A DNA stretch of 64,000 nucleotides from Salipiger bermudensis HTCC2601 (GTDB lineage Bacteria > Pseudomonadota > Alphaproteobacteria > Rhodobacterales > Rhodobacteraceae): the NCBI RefSeq assembly GCF_000153725.1, contig NZ_DS022277.1:219342-283341 (forward strand), given 5' to 3'. This document shows positions 7,244-15,464 of the stretch, piece after piece; position 1 is the first letter of the stretch; each line of letters begins with the position of its first letter. Under the pieces are notes generated by a model. The model was not told where the DNA came from. It ran no database searches and was given only the letters and a program-made list of their open reading frames with translations. Both the position numbers and the translations under genes were made by a program.

Positions 7244-8137
7244 ATGACACAGCAACCCCGCATGACCGCGAAGGATTTCGCCCCGGAGCTGCTCGAGCTC
7301 TATGACTTCTACGCCCACGGCATGATCACCAAGCGCGAGTTTCTCGACCGCGCCGGCAAGTTTGCCGTCGGCGGGCTGACCGCAGCCGCGATCCTCGGGA
7401 TGATGTCACCGGACTATGCCATGGCCGAGCAGGTCAGTTTCAATGACCCCGACATCAAAGCGGAGTGGATCACCTACCCCTCGCCCAACGGCCATGGCGA
7501 GATGCGCGCCTATTACGTCCGACCCACCGGGCTCAAGACCGCGCCGGGCGTGGTCGTGGTGCACGAGAACCGCGGTCTCAACCCCTATATCCGTGACGTG
7601 GCGCGGCGGCTGGCCAAGGCCGGTTTCATCGCCATGGCGCCGGACGGTCTGACCCCGATGGGCGGCTATCCCGGCAATGACGAGGAGGGCCGCGAACTGC
7701 AGCGCCAGGTCGATGGGGAGAAGCTGATGAACGACTTCTTTGCCGCGATCGAATACCTGATGGCGCAGGAGGAGGTGACCGGAAAGGTCGGCATCACCGG
7801 CTTCTGCTATGGCGGCGGCGTCTCGAATGCCGCCGCGGTCGCTTATCCCGAGCTCGGCGCGGCGGTGCCTTTCTATGGCCGCCAGCCCGCCGCAGAGGAC
7901 GTGCCGAAGATCGAGGCTCCGATCCTGCTGCACTACGGTGCGCTCGACGAGCGGGTGAATGCCGGCTGGCCAGCCTACAAGGAGGCGCTCGACGCCAATG
8001 GCAAAACCTACGAGGCGTATATCTACGAGGGCGCCAATCACGGCTTCCACAACGATTCCACGCCGCGCTACGACGAGGATGCCGCCGAACTGGCATGGAC
8101 GCGCACGCTCGACTGGTTTCGCAAATATCTAGGCTGA
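7244..8137 (+). CDS. Dienelactone hydrolase family protein
   Basis: An alpha/beta hydrolase of 297 residues with the dienelactone-hydrolase Cys-Asp-His triad: C188 in GFCYGGG, D235 in YGALDERV and H266 in GANHGFHND, plus E108 in VVHENRGL. Residues 28-62 carry a hydrophobic stretch after a short helical N-terminus (REFLDRAGKFAVGGLTAAAILGMM), which resembles a Tat-like leader without the double arginine, as in YghX-type homologues. The start at 7244 follows an AGGAGGA ribosome site. A further in-frame upstream start is rejected because the extra 112 residues are low-complexity and lack homology signals. Substrate unknown; the family hydrolyses lactones and esters. It is transcribed alone. Confidence 0.88.
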   Translation: MTQQPRMTAKDFAPELLELYDFYAHGMITKREFLDRAGKFAVGGLTAAAILGMMSPDYAMAEQVSFNDPDIKAEWITYPSPNGHGEMRAYYVRPTGLKTAPGVVVVHENRGLNPYIRDVARRLAKAGFIAMAPDGLTPMGGYPGNDEEGRELQRQVDGEKLMNDFFAAIEYLMAQEEVTGKVGITGFCYGGGVSNAAAVAYPELGAAVPFYGRQPAAEDVPKIEAPILLHYGALDERVNAGWPAYKEALDANGKTYEAYIYEGANHGFHNDSTPRYDEDAAELAWTRTLDWFRKYLG

Positions 8138-8344
8138 CCCTTTGACCGGCGCGGTCGTTCACCGGGACCGCCGCGCCACCTTGCAACGCATCGGCCCGCC
8201 GCAGCGCGGCCCGAGGCGCTTCGAAAGACGGCGATGGCCTCGAGACGGTCACGCGTCTCGCATGTCAGACGCGATCACCAGCGTCGCGCCGACACCGTCG
8301 AGTTTTTCGGTGCAACGCCAAATGGTTATGCGCACGCGCTTGAC

Positions 8345-8364
8345 GGCCCACCGAAGAGTGGGCC
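8345..8364. terminator. Hairpin between convergent hydrolase and dehydrogenase genes
   Basis: GGCCCAC-CGAAGA-GTGGGCC is a perfect 7-bp stem with a 6-nt loop, 45 nt beyond the stop of the minus-strand dehydrogenase gene. A second 7-bp inverted repeat (CGAGACG 8241-8247 and CGTCTCG 8254-8260) lies nearer the hydrolase. Neither has a clear U-tract, so their role as terminators for the convergent genes is only probable. Confidence 0.4.
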
Positions 8365-8409
8365 GCCGAGCATGTCAGGTCTCGCCAGGGTTTGCCTTGG
8401 GTCGATCCG

Positions 8410-9417
8410 TCAGATGGTGACGCAGATCTTGCCGAAATGCGCGCCGCTCTCCTGGTAGCGGAAGGCCTCGGCCAGCTCCGCCAGCGGGAAGCTGCGGTCG
8501 ATCACCGGCCGCAGCTTCAGCGCGTCGAGCGCCTTCACGAAGTCCTCTTGATGTTCGCGCGAGCCCACGATCAGCCCTTGCAGCCGCTGCTGCCGCGCCA
8601 TGAGCAGCGCGGTGGGGATCTCGCCCGAACGGCCCGTCAAGACGCCGATGAGGGCGAGATGCGCCCCCGGACGGCCGGCGACAATCGACTGCGACAGCGT
8701 CGCCGGTCCGCCGACCTCGACCACGATGTCGACGCCGCGACCGCCGGTCAGGCGGCGCATTTCCTCGCCCCATTCGGGCGTGCTGCGGTAGTTGATGACA
8801 TGATCCGCGCCGAGCTCGCGCAGGCGCTCGAGCTTGGCATCCGAGGACGAGGTCGCGATCACCGTCGCCCCCATCGCCTTGGCCAGTTGCAGCGCGTAGA
8901 TCGAGACGCCGCCGGTGCCGAGAACCGCGACAACGTCGCCGGCCTTGATGCCGGCATCCACCACCAGCGCCCGCCACGCGGTCAGGCCCGCCGTGGTGAT
9001 CGTCGCGGCTTCCTCGTGCGACCAGCCTTCGGGCGCGTGGGTGAACCAGGTCGCCGGCAGCGTGACGCGCTCGCGGGCATAACCGTCGCGACCGTCGCCC
9101 GGCGTGGTGGAGAAATCGCAGGGGCGCTCGTCCCCGGTCTGCCAGTCGGGGAAGAAGCCCGACACGACGCTGTCGCCCACCGCGAACGCGTCAACATTTG
9201 CACCGATCGCCTCGACCACGCCAGCGCCGTCGGCCATCGGGATGCGCCCGTCGGGAAGTGCACCCTCGACCGCACAGACGCGGTAGTCGTGGTAGTTGAG
9301 CGAGCTGGCATGGAGCCGCACGGTGATCTCGCCGGGGCCTGGGGCCGCCGGATCTGCAACGTCGCTCATCACCAGATTGTCGAGCCCGCCGGGCGCCTTG
9401 ATCGCCACCTGTTTCAT
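8410..9417 (-). CDS. Medium-chain (MDR) NAD(P)-dependent alcohol dehydrogenase/quinone reductase family
   Basis: A 335-residue medium-chain dehydrogenase. The GroES-like N-terminal half has PGPGEITVRLHASSLNYHDYRV and GAGVVEAIGANVDAFAVGDSVV. The Rossmann half has VLGTGGVSIYALQLAKAMGATVIATSSSDAKLERL (about 165-200). The usual zinc cysteines are absent, as in quinone-reductase-like members, so it is probably zinc-independent. The start at 9417 is preferred because the protein then begins directly with the first beta strand (MKQVAIKAPGG). It is the last gene of the minus-strand carnitine island, 121 nt after a class II aldolase gene. Its link to trimethylammonium compounds, for example handling an aldehyde or hydroxy intermediate, is inference from position only. 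Confidence 0.85.
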   Translation of the reverse strand: MKQVAIKAPGGLDNLVMSDVADPAAPGPGEITVRLHASSLNYHDYRVCAVEGALPDGRIPMADGAGVVEAIGANVDAFAVGDSVVSGFFPDWQTGDERPCDFSTTPGDGRDGYARERVTLPATWFTHAPEGWSHEEAATITTAGLTAWRALVVDAGIKAGDVVAVLGTGGVSIYALQLAKAMGATVIATSSSDAKLERLRELGADHVINYRSTPEWGEEMRRLTGGRGVDIVVEVGGPATLSQSIVAGRPGAHLALIGVLTGRSGEIPTALLMARQQRLQGLIVGSREHQEDFVKALDALKLRPVIDRSFPLAELAEAFRYQESGAHFGKICVTI

Positions 9418-9538
9418 GAGACTGCCTTTCGTCCTGTATCGTGTCGGCCCGCCGGAACGCGGGCGTTGGCGCTTACCTAGCCTGCAAAAAGGGCGCGGCC
9501 ATCCCGGCGCGCGCCCTGCTTGATGCCGGCCCGAGAGG

Positions 9539-10273
9539 TCAGGCGCGGTAGTCGCTGCCAAGCCCGTCGATGGAGCGCAGATGCGCCTCCCATTCGAGCT
9601 GCAGGTCACCGTCTTCCTCGTTCATCTGCGCGTATTGCGCATGGACATGGCTGGCGATCTCGTCATCCACAAGCCGCAGCGTCTGCCCCGACGACGTCGC
9701 CGCGACCTGGATCTCGCAGGCGCGCTCGAGGTAGAACATGTTGTTGAACATCTCCGCCGCGCTGCCGCCCGTCGCGATAAGCCCGTGGTTGCGCAGCACC
9801 AGCACCGGGTGATCGCCGAAATCGGCCACGATGCGCTCGCGCTCCTCGAGATCGAGCGCGATGCCCTCGAAGTCGTGATAGGCGATGCGGTTGTGGAACT
9901 GCAGCGAGATCTGGTTGAGCGGCAGAAGGCCCTCCTCCATGCACGACACCGCAACGCCCGCGCGGGTGTGGGTGTGCATGATCCACGCCGCATCGTGACG
10001 GTGCATGTGCACGGCGGAGTGGATGGTGAAGCCCGCCGGGTTCACCCGGTGCGGGCTGCCGTCGACCTTGTTGCCGTCGATGTCGATCTTGACCAGCGAC
10101 GAAGCGGTGATCTCTTCCCAGCGCCAGCCGTAGGGGTTGATCAGGAAATGCCCGTCCTCGCCCGGCACCCGGGCGGTGATGTGGGTGTAGATCAGGTCGG
10201 TGAACTTGTGCAGCGCCGCCAGCCGGTAGCAGGCGGCAAGCTCTTCGCGGGTCTGTTTCTCTTCAGGGGACAT
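9539..10273 (-). CDS. Class II aldolase/adducin family protein (first of two in the carnitine island)
   Basis: A 244-residue metal-dependent aldolase-fold protein. The expected zinc-site histidines are visible as H100 and H102 in AAWIMHTHTRAG and a third in LVLRNHGLIATG; the N-terminal LINPYGWRWEEITASSLVKID is the family's substrate loop. Members include fuculose- and ribulose-phosphate aldolases, MtnB dehydratase and many uncharacterised enzymes. It follows the carnitine dehydrogenase fusion by 15 nt on the same strand and is probably cotranscribed. A second, divergent class II aldolase lies at 21695. No step in known carnitine catabolism calls for such an enzyme, so its substrate here is unknown. 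Confidence 0.88.
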   Translation of the reverse strand: MSPEEKQTREELAACYRLAALHKFTDLIYTHITARVPGEDGHFLINPYGWRWEEITASSLVKIDIDGNKVDGSPHRVNPAGFTIHSAVHMHRHDAAWIMHTHTRAGVAVSCMEEGLLPLNQISLQFHNRIAYHDFEGIALDLEERERIVADFGDHPVLVLRNHGLIATGGSAAEMFNNMFYLERACEIQVAATSSGQTLRLVDDEIASHVHAQYAQMNEEDGDLQLEWEAHLRSIDGLGSDYRA

Positions 10274-10288
10274 GGCGATCTCCGTTGG

Positions 10289-11710
10289 TCAGTTGCGTTG
10301 GCCGACCGCACCACCTGCGCCCTCGGCGGGGCGTCCGGCGTGACGGGCGGCAAGGTCTTCGAGCGCCTGCGCCACTTGCGGCTCCGGCGGGCAGGCCCGG
10401 CGGGTGGTCAGGTCGGTGTGCAGCATCAGCGTCTCGATGGTGGCGGCAAGGCTGCCGTCCTCGGTCAGCACGCGATGGAAGAGCTTCATCTTCTTGCCGG
10501 TGCCCTCGAGCACCTGCGTGGTCACCGTGAGCAGCGCGCCCCGGTGCACCTCGTCGAGATAGCGGATGCGGGTGTCGACAGTGAAGAAACTCTTGCCACT
10601 CGCGACATAAGTTTCGTCGGCGCCCACAAGCTTCATCAGGCCATCCGTGGCCCAGGTGCCAAGCTCTAGATAGGCGGCCTCGTTCATGTGGCCGTTGTAG
10701 TCGGTCCAGGTGACCGGCACGGCGCGGCACGAGGTGATCGGCAGGCCGTCGATCTCGCCACCCGCGGCAAGCTGCGCCTCATGCGCGACGATGACACCCC
10801 CTGCCCCGCTCTCGGTGCGGCGCAGCCCGCGCAGGATGGCCACGAGATTGTCGTCCCGGAGCTGCTCGAGCTCCGCGATGCTCAGGTGGCCCGACTGGGC
10901 GTCGGACTGGTCGCTGATCGCCTCGACCAGCGCGGTATCGAGCTCGGGCACGTCGGTCAGCTTTGACCATGGCCAGTGCAGCGACGGGCCGAACTGCTCC
11001 ATGTAGCTAGCCATGCCGGCCTCGCCGCCGGCCAGCCGGTAGGTCTCGAAAAGGCCCATCTGCGCCAGCCGCAGTCCAAAGCCCATGCGCATGGCATCGT
11101 CGATCTGTGCCGTGGTGGCGATGCCGTCTCGGATCATCCACAGCGCCTCGCGCCAGATCGCCTCCTGAAAGCGGTTGCCGATGAAGGCGTCGATCTCGGT
11201 CTGCATCTCGAGCGGGTACATCCCGAGCGACTGCACCACTGGCAGGGCCTTTGCGCGCAGTTCGGGCGCCCCGGTGACCTCGACCAGCGGCAGCAGGTAG
11301 ACCGGGTTGAACGGATGCACCACCACCACCGGTGCACCGGTCGCGGCAAGGTCGGAGGCCTTGAAGCCCGAGGTCGAGGAGGCGATGAAGCCGCCCTCGG
11401 GCAGGAGCGCGGCGATCTGGTCATAAACCTTGTGCTTCAGCTCCCGCCGCTCCGAGACGCTTTCCTGCACCCAGTCGGCGCCTTGCACGGCGTCTTCGAG
11501 CGTGTCGCAGACGCGCAGCGCGCCTTCGGGCGGCAGAGGCCGGTCGTAGAGCGCCGGCAGCGAGGCGCGGGCGCGGTCGAGCACCGCCCCGACCTTGCGC
11601 GCGGCCTCGGGATCCGGGTCGAACAGCGCCACGTCCCAGCCGTTGAGCAGAAAGCGTGCCGCCCAGCCACCGCCGATGACGCCGCCGCCGATGATGGCTG
11701 CCCGGCTCAT
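10289..11710 (-). CDS. lcdH: L-carnitine 3-dehydrogenase fused to a 4HBT-type thioesterase
   Basis: A 473-residue two-domain protein. Residues 1-310 form a 3-hydroxyacyl-CoA-dehydrogenase-like NAD enzyme, with a Rossmann start IIGGGVIGGGWAARF, catalytic H132 in VVHPFNP and E144. This is the L-carnitine dehydrogenase type that oxidises L-carnitine to 3-dehydrocarnitine. Residues about 328-460 are a hotdog-fold acyl-CoA thioesterase with the signature TWTDYNGHMNEAAYL (D337, H341). Its stretch FFTVDTRIRYLDEVHRGALL is also typical. The fusion is known from carnitine-degrading Alphaproteobacteria, where the thioesterase domain is thought to release glycine betaine from betainyl-CoA. Its start overlaps the stop of the BKACE gene (ATGA), coupling consecutive pathway steps. 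Confidence 0.9.
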   Translation of the reverse strand: MSRAAIIGGGVIGGGWAARFLLNGWDVALFDPDPEAARKVGAVLDRARASLPALYDRPLPPEGALRVCDTLEDAVQGADWVQESVSERRELKHKVYDQIAALLPEGGFIASSTSGFKASDLAATGAPVVVVHPFNPVYLLPLVEVTGAPELRAKALPVVQSLGMYPLEMQTEIDAFIGNRFQEAIWREALWMIRDGIATTAQIDDAMRMGFGLRLAQMGLFETYRLAGGEAGMASYMEQFGPSLHWPWSKLTDVPELDTALVEAISDQSDAQSGHLSIAELEQLRDDNLVAILRGLRRTESGAGGVIVAHEAQLAAGGEIDGLPITSCRAVPVTWTDYNGHMNEAAYLELGTWATDGLMKLVGADETYVASGKSFFTVDTRIRYLDEVHRGALLTVTTQVLEGTGKKMKLFHRVLTEDGSLAATIETLMLHTDLTTRRACPPEPQVAQALEDLAARHAGRPAEGAGGAVGQRN

Positions 11711-12627
11711 GCGGGCACCGGCATGGCGCGCTTGACGAGGCCGAGCTGGTCGCGGACCTCCTGAGGCCCCATCAGCGAGGCGCCCATGTTGGACAGGATG
11801 CTGGCGGCCTTCTCGACGAGCTGCGCGTTGGTCGCCATCACGCCGCGCTCGAGATAGAGGTTGTCCTCAAGCCCCACGCGCACGTTGCCACCCGCAAGCG
11901 CCGCGGCGGCAACATAGGGCATCTCGTCTCGGCCAAGGCTGAAGGCCGACCAGGTCCAGCTTTCGGGGACGTTGTTCACCATCGCCATGAAGGTGTTCAT
12001 GTCGCCCGGCGCGCCCCACGGGATGCCCATGCAGAGCTGCACCAGCGCCGGATCGTCGAGCACGCCTTCCTTCACCAGCTGCTTGGCGAACCACAGGTGG
12101 CCGGTGTCGAAAGCCTCGATCTCGGGCTTCACGCCAAGCTCGGTCATCATCCGGCCCATGGCGCGCAGCATCTCGGTGGTGTTGGTCATCACGTAGGTGC
12201 CGTCACCGAAGTTCATCGAGCCGCAGTCGAGGGTGCAGATCTCGGGCAGACAGTCGCGGATATGCGCCATGCGCTCGGTTGCGCCCGCCATGTCGGTATT
12301 GGGACCGTCGAGCTCCATCGGGGTCTCGACATCACCGAAGGTCAGGTCACCGCCGGTGCCGGCGGTCAGGTTCAGCACCACATCCACCTCGGACGAGCGG
12401 ATGCGGTCGGTCACCTCGCGAAACAGCGCCCGGTCGCGGCAGGGCGCGCCGGTCTCGGGATCGCGGACGTGGCAATGCACCACCGCCGCACCGGCCTTGG
12501 CGGCATCGATAGCGGCCTCGGCGATCTCGGCCGGAGAGCGCGGCACGAGCCGGCTCTTGTCCTGCGTGGCGCCCGCGCCGGTGATGGCGGCGGTGATGAA
12601 GGGCTTGCGGTTCATCTGGAGGGTCAT
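11707..12627 (-). CDS. BKACE-family 3-dehydrocarnitine:acetyl-CoA cleavage enzyme (DUF849)
   Basis: A 306-residue beta-keto acid cleavage enzyme. The TIM-barrel zinc site is visible as H51 and H53 in AAVVHCHVRDPETG, and the C-terminal GGNVRVGLEDNLYLERG supplies the conserved Glu. The family condenses a beta-keto acid with acetyl-CoA to release acetoacetate and a new CoA ester. One characterised subgroup converts 3-dehydrocarnitine and acetyl-CoA to betainyl-CoA and acetoacetate. That activity is assigned here from context: it directly precedes, and is translationally coupled by a 4-nt overlap to, the carnitine dehydrogenase-thioesterase gene. Nine nt separate it from caiD upstream. Confidence 0.9.
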   Translation of the reverse strand: MTLQMNRKPFITAAITGAGATQDKSRLVPRSPAEIAEAAIDAAKAGAAVVHCHVRDPETGAPCRDRALFREVTDRIRSSEVDVVLNLTAGTGGDLTFGDVETPMELDGPNTDMAGATERMAHIRDCLPEICTLDCGSMNFGDGTYVMTNTTEMLRAMGRMMTELGVKPEIEAFDTGHLWFAKQLVKEGVLDDPALVQLCMGIPWGAPGDMNTFMAMVNNVPESWTWSAFSLGRDEMPYVAAAALAGGNVRVGLEDNLYLERGVMATNAQLVEKAASILSNMGASLMGPQEVRDQLGLVKRAMPVPA

Positions 12628-12636
12628 AGGATCTCC

Positions 12637-13419
12637 TTACCGGCCTTTCCAGACCGGGTCACGTTTCTCGGCGAAGGCGCGGGCGCCTTCCTTCTGGTCC
12701 TCGGAGCGGTAGAGCCGCTCGACGGTCTCGAACTGGCTGCCATTGATGCGGTTGAGCACGTCCTGGAACTTCATGTCCTCGGCCTCGCGGGCGATCTCCT
12801 TGATCGCGGCAAAGACCAGCGGCGGGCCGGAGGCGAGTTCGTCCGCCATCTTGCGCGCCTCGGCCATCAGGTCCGCGGCGGGCAGGATACGGTTGATCAG
12901 GCCCCAGCGATGCGCCTCCTCGGCGTCGAACCAGCGCCCGGTAAAAAGCAGCTCCATCGCGATGTGGTAGGGGATGCGCTTGGGCAGCTTGATCGTCGCG
13001 GCATCGGCCACGGTGCCGGACTTGATCTCCGGCAGGGCAAAGCTGGCATGATCGGCGGCGAGGATGATGTCGGCGCCGAGCGCCAGCTCGAGCCCGCCGC
13101 CGCAGGCGATGCCGTTGACGGCGGCGATCACCGGCTTGTTCAGGCCGCGCAGTTCCTGCAGCCCGCCGAAGCCGCCGACGCCGTAATCGGCATCCGCCGC
13201 CTCGCCCTCGGCCGCGGCCTTCAGATCCCAGCCCGGGCAGAAGAACTTCTCGCCCTGCGCGGTGAGGATTGCCACGCGCAGCGCGGGATCGTCGCGGAAT
13301 TCGGTGAAGATCTCGCCCAGCTCGCGGCTCGTCGCCATGTCGATGGCGTTGGCCTTGGGCCGGTTCAAGGTGACTTCAAGCACCGCACCGCGGCGCGTCG
13401 TCAAGACGTTCTGGGTCAT
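12637..13419 (-). CDS. caiD: Carnitinyl-CoA dehydratase (crotonobetainyl-CoA hydratase)
   Basis: A 260-residue crotonase-superfamily enzyme that closely follows E. coli CaiD by memory alignment: ANAIDMATSRELGEIF, the long CaiD-type loop DLKAAAEGEAADADYG, and the C-terminus AFAEKRDPVWKGR, which is essentially identical. The two catalytic glutamates fall at E111 (GGGLELALGAD) and E131 (FALPEIKSG), the same positions as in CaiD. It hydrates crotonobetainyl-CoA to L-carnitinyl-CoA and back. In this island it would act in the oxidative direction after the acyl-CoA dehydrogenase at 15465. Its ATG overlaps the stop of the CoA-ligase gene (ATGA) and the BKACE gene follows 9 nt later. Confidence 0.93.
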   Translation of the reverse strand: MTQNVLTTRRGAVLEVTLNRPKANAIDMATSRELGEIFTEFRDDPALRVAILTAQGEKFFCPGWDLKAAAEGEAADADYGVGGFGGLQELRGLNKPVIAAVNGIACGGGLELALGADIILAADHASFALPEIKSGTVADAATIKLPKRIPYHIAMELLFTGRWFDAEEAHRWGLINRILPAADLMAEARKMADELASGPPLVFAAIKEIAREAEDMKFQDVLNRINGSQFETVERLYRSEDQKEGARAFAEKRDPVWKGR

Positions 13420-15461
13420 TCTTCCATCCTGATCAGGGCATCCGCCGCCACCGCGTCCGTGGCGCGGCAGATCAGCGGGTTGATTTCGATTTCGTGCAGG
13501 GCGCTCGCGTTGTCCTGCACAAGCGTTTGCAGGGCCATGGCGGTGTCGATGATCGCGTCCATGTCGGCCCCGGGGCGACCGCGGTAACCGGTCAGCAGCG
13601 GCGCGGTGCGCAAGGATTGCAACGCCGCCGCGATGTCGTCGCGGCTGGCGGGGATCAGCACCGAGGCGGTATCGCGGATGAGCTCGGTGAGAATGCCCCC
13701 GAGGCCCAGCGTCAGCACGAAGCCATGCGCCGGATCGCGCGTCACGCCGAGGATCAGCTCGGCGACGGTGCCGGTGATCATCTCCTCGACGAGGAAGCTC
13801 TCGGCCGGCATCCCTGCTGCCGCATCGCTGACCTCCTGCGCGGAGGCAAGGTTCAGCACCACCGCCCCGGCCTCGGTCTTGTGAGCGATGCCCTCGCCCT
13901 TGAGCACCACTGGAAAGCCGATCCGGGCCGCGGTCTCGGCCGCCGTGGCTGCATCCGCCGCGCGGCCCGAGCCGGGCACCCGAACACCGACGCCGCTGAG
14001 CAGCGCCTTGGCCTCGGCCTCGGAGAACACCCGCGCCGCGCCGCTGCCGTTCAACGGCAGGGTCACCGGATCGGGGCGCGCATTCCCCCCCGGCGGGACG
14101 GCGACAGCGGCGCGGATCGCCTTCAGTGCATCGCCCATGCCGCAGAGCGGCACGACGCCCATCTCAAGCGCCCGTCGCGCCACCGGCTCGGGCAGCCCTT
14201 CCGCCAGCAGCGAGACCATTGCCATCGGAGTGCCCGTCGCATCGCGGGTCTTGGCCACGGCGCGCAGCACCTGATCGTAATCGGGCGCGTCGAACCGGTC
14301 ATCACGCGGGTAATCCACCACCACGCAGCCCAGGCCAAGCGCCGCCCCGGCATCGCAGAGCGCCGTGAAGGTCGCCGTCAAAGCGTCTTCGTCGCCCCAG
14401 ATATAGGTGTTGTAATCCAAGGGATTGGCCAGCGCGACCTTAGGGCCGAGCGCGGCGCGCAGGCCGGTCTTCTGGGTGTCGGTGAGCGCGGGGTACGCGA
14501 CCCCGGCGATCTCGCCCATGTCGGCCATCAGCGAGGCTTCACCGCCCGAGCACGACGCAGAGGCGATGCGCGCAGAGCGCAAGCCCCCGGTGACATGCAG
14601 GATCTTCAGCGTCTCGACCAGCTCGGTCGGGGTCTCGACCTGCGCGATGCCGAGGCGGCGCAAAAGCGCCCGTGCCCCCGCGTCCGAACCGGTGAGCGAG
14701 GCGGTGTGCGACACCGCCGCCGCCTGCGCCTGCTCGGACGAGCCGACGCGCAGCGCGACAATGGGCTTGCCCAGTTCGGCGGCGCGGGCGGCCAGCGCCT
14801 CGAAGGCCGGCAGATCGCTGATCCCCTCGATATGCAGGCCAAGCGCGGTGATGCGCGGATTTTCCAGCAGCGCGATGCCGAGGTCCGACATCGAGGTCTG
14901 TGCCTGATTGCCCGCCGCGACAACGGCGGCGAGCGGCAGGCCACGGCGCTGCATGGTCAGGTTGATGAGCACGTTCGACGACTGGCCGATCACGGCCACG
15001 CCGCTCTCGACCGGGCTCATGCCGTGCCGGTCGGGCCAGAGCGCGACACCGTCGAGCGCGTTGACAATGCCGTAGCAGTTGGGGCCAAGCACGCGCATCT
15101 CGCCCGCGGCCTCCACCAGCTCTGCCTGAAGGTCATCGCCGTCGGCAAGCTCCGAAACCGCTTCGGAGAAGCCGGCGGCGAAGCACACCGCGCCGCCGCA
15201 GCCCATCCTGGATAGGTCGCCCGCCATCTTGACGGTCAGTTCGCGGTTGACGCCGATGAAGGCGGCATCCGGCACGCCGGGCAGCGACGCGAGATCGGGA
15301 TAGGCCGGCTCGCCGCCGACCTCCGACTTCTTGGGATGCACCGGCCAGATCGGACCGGTGAAGCCGGTGGCGCGGCACTGGCGCACCACCGCCTCGCACC
15401 ATGCGCCGCCACCGATCACGGTGATGGCCTTCGGCGAGAAGAAACGGCTCAGCGGCGACAT
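13416..15461 (-). CDS. NDP-forming acyl-CoA synthetase (acetate-CoA-ligase/Pat-like, no acetyltransferase domain)
   Basis: A 681-residue fused alpha-beta NDP-forming CoA ligase. An N-terminal CoA-binding domain (FFSPKAITVIGGGAWCEAVV) and CoA-ligase domains hold the phospho-histidine in AAAVSHTASLTGSDAGARAL. A C-terminal ATP-grasp domain starts near residue 460 (AKALLSGVGVRVPGSGRAADA, GFPVVLKGEGIAHKTEAGAV). It lies between the acyl-CoA dehydrogenase gene (3-nt gap) and caiD (4-nt overlap), so it is the obvious candidate to activate gamma-butyrobetaine and/or carnitine to the CoA thioester. Enterobacteria use an AMP-forming ligase (CaiC) and a CoA transferase (CaiB) instead; neither is present here. 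Substrate assignment is inference from context. Confidence 0.87.
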   Translation of the reverse strand: MSPLSRFFSPKAITVIGGGAWCEAVVRQCRATGFTGPIWPVHPKKSEVGGEPAYPDLASLPGVPDAAFIGVNRELTVKMAGDLSRMGCGGAVCFAAGFSEAVSELADGDDLQAELVEAAGEMRVLGPNCYGIVNALDGVALWPDRHGMSPVESGVAVIGQSSNVLINLTMQRRGLPLAAVVAAGNQAQTSMSDLGIALLENPRITALGLHIEGISDLPAFEALAARAAELGKPIVALRVGSSEQAQAAAVSHTASLTGSDAGARALLRRLGIAQVETPTELVETLKILHVTGGLRSARIASASCSGGEASLMADMGEIAGVAYPALTDTQKTGLRAALGPKVALANPLDYNTYIWGDEDALTATFTALCDAGAALGLGCVVVDYPRDDRFDAPDYDQVLRAVAKTRDATGTPMAMVSLLAEGLPEPVARRALEMGVVPLCGMGDALKAIRAAVAVPPGGNARPDPVTLPLNGSGAARVFSEAEAKALLSGVGVRVPGSGRAADAATAAETAARIGFPVVLKGEGIAHKTEAGAVVLNLASAQEVSDAAAGMPAESFLVEEMITGTVAELILGVTRDPAHGFVLTLGLGGILTELIRDTASVLIPASRDDIAAALQSLRTAPLLTGYRGRPGADMDAIIDTAMALQTLVQDNASALHEIEINPLICRATDAVAADALIRMEE

Positions 15462-15464
15462 GGC

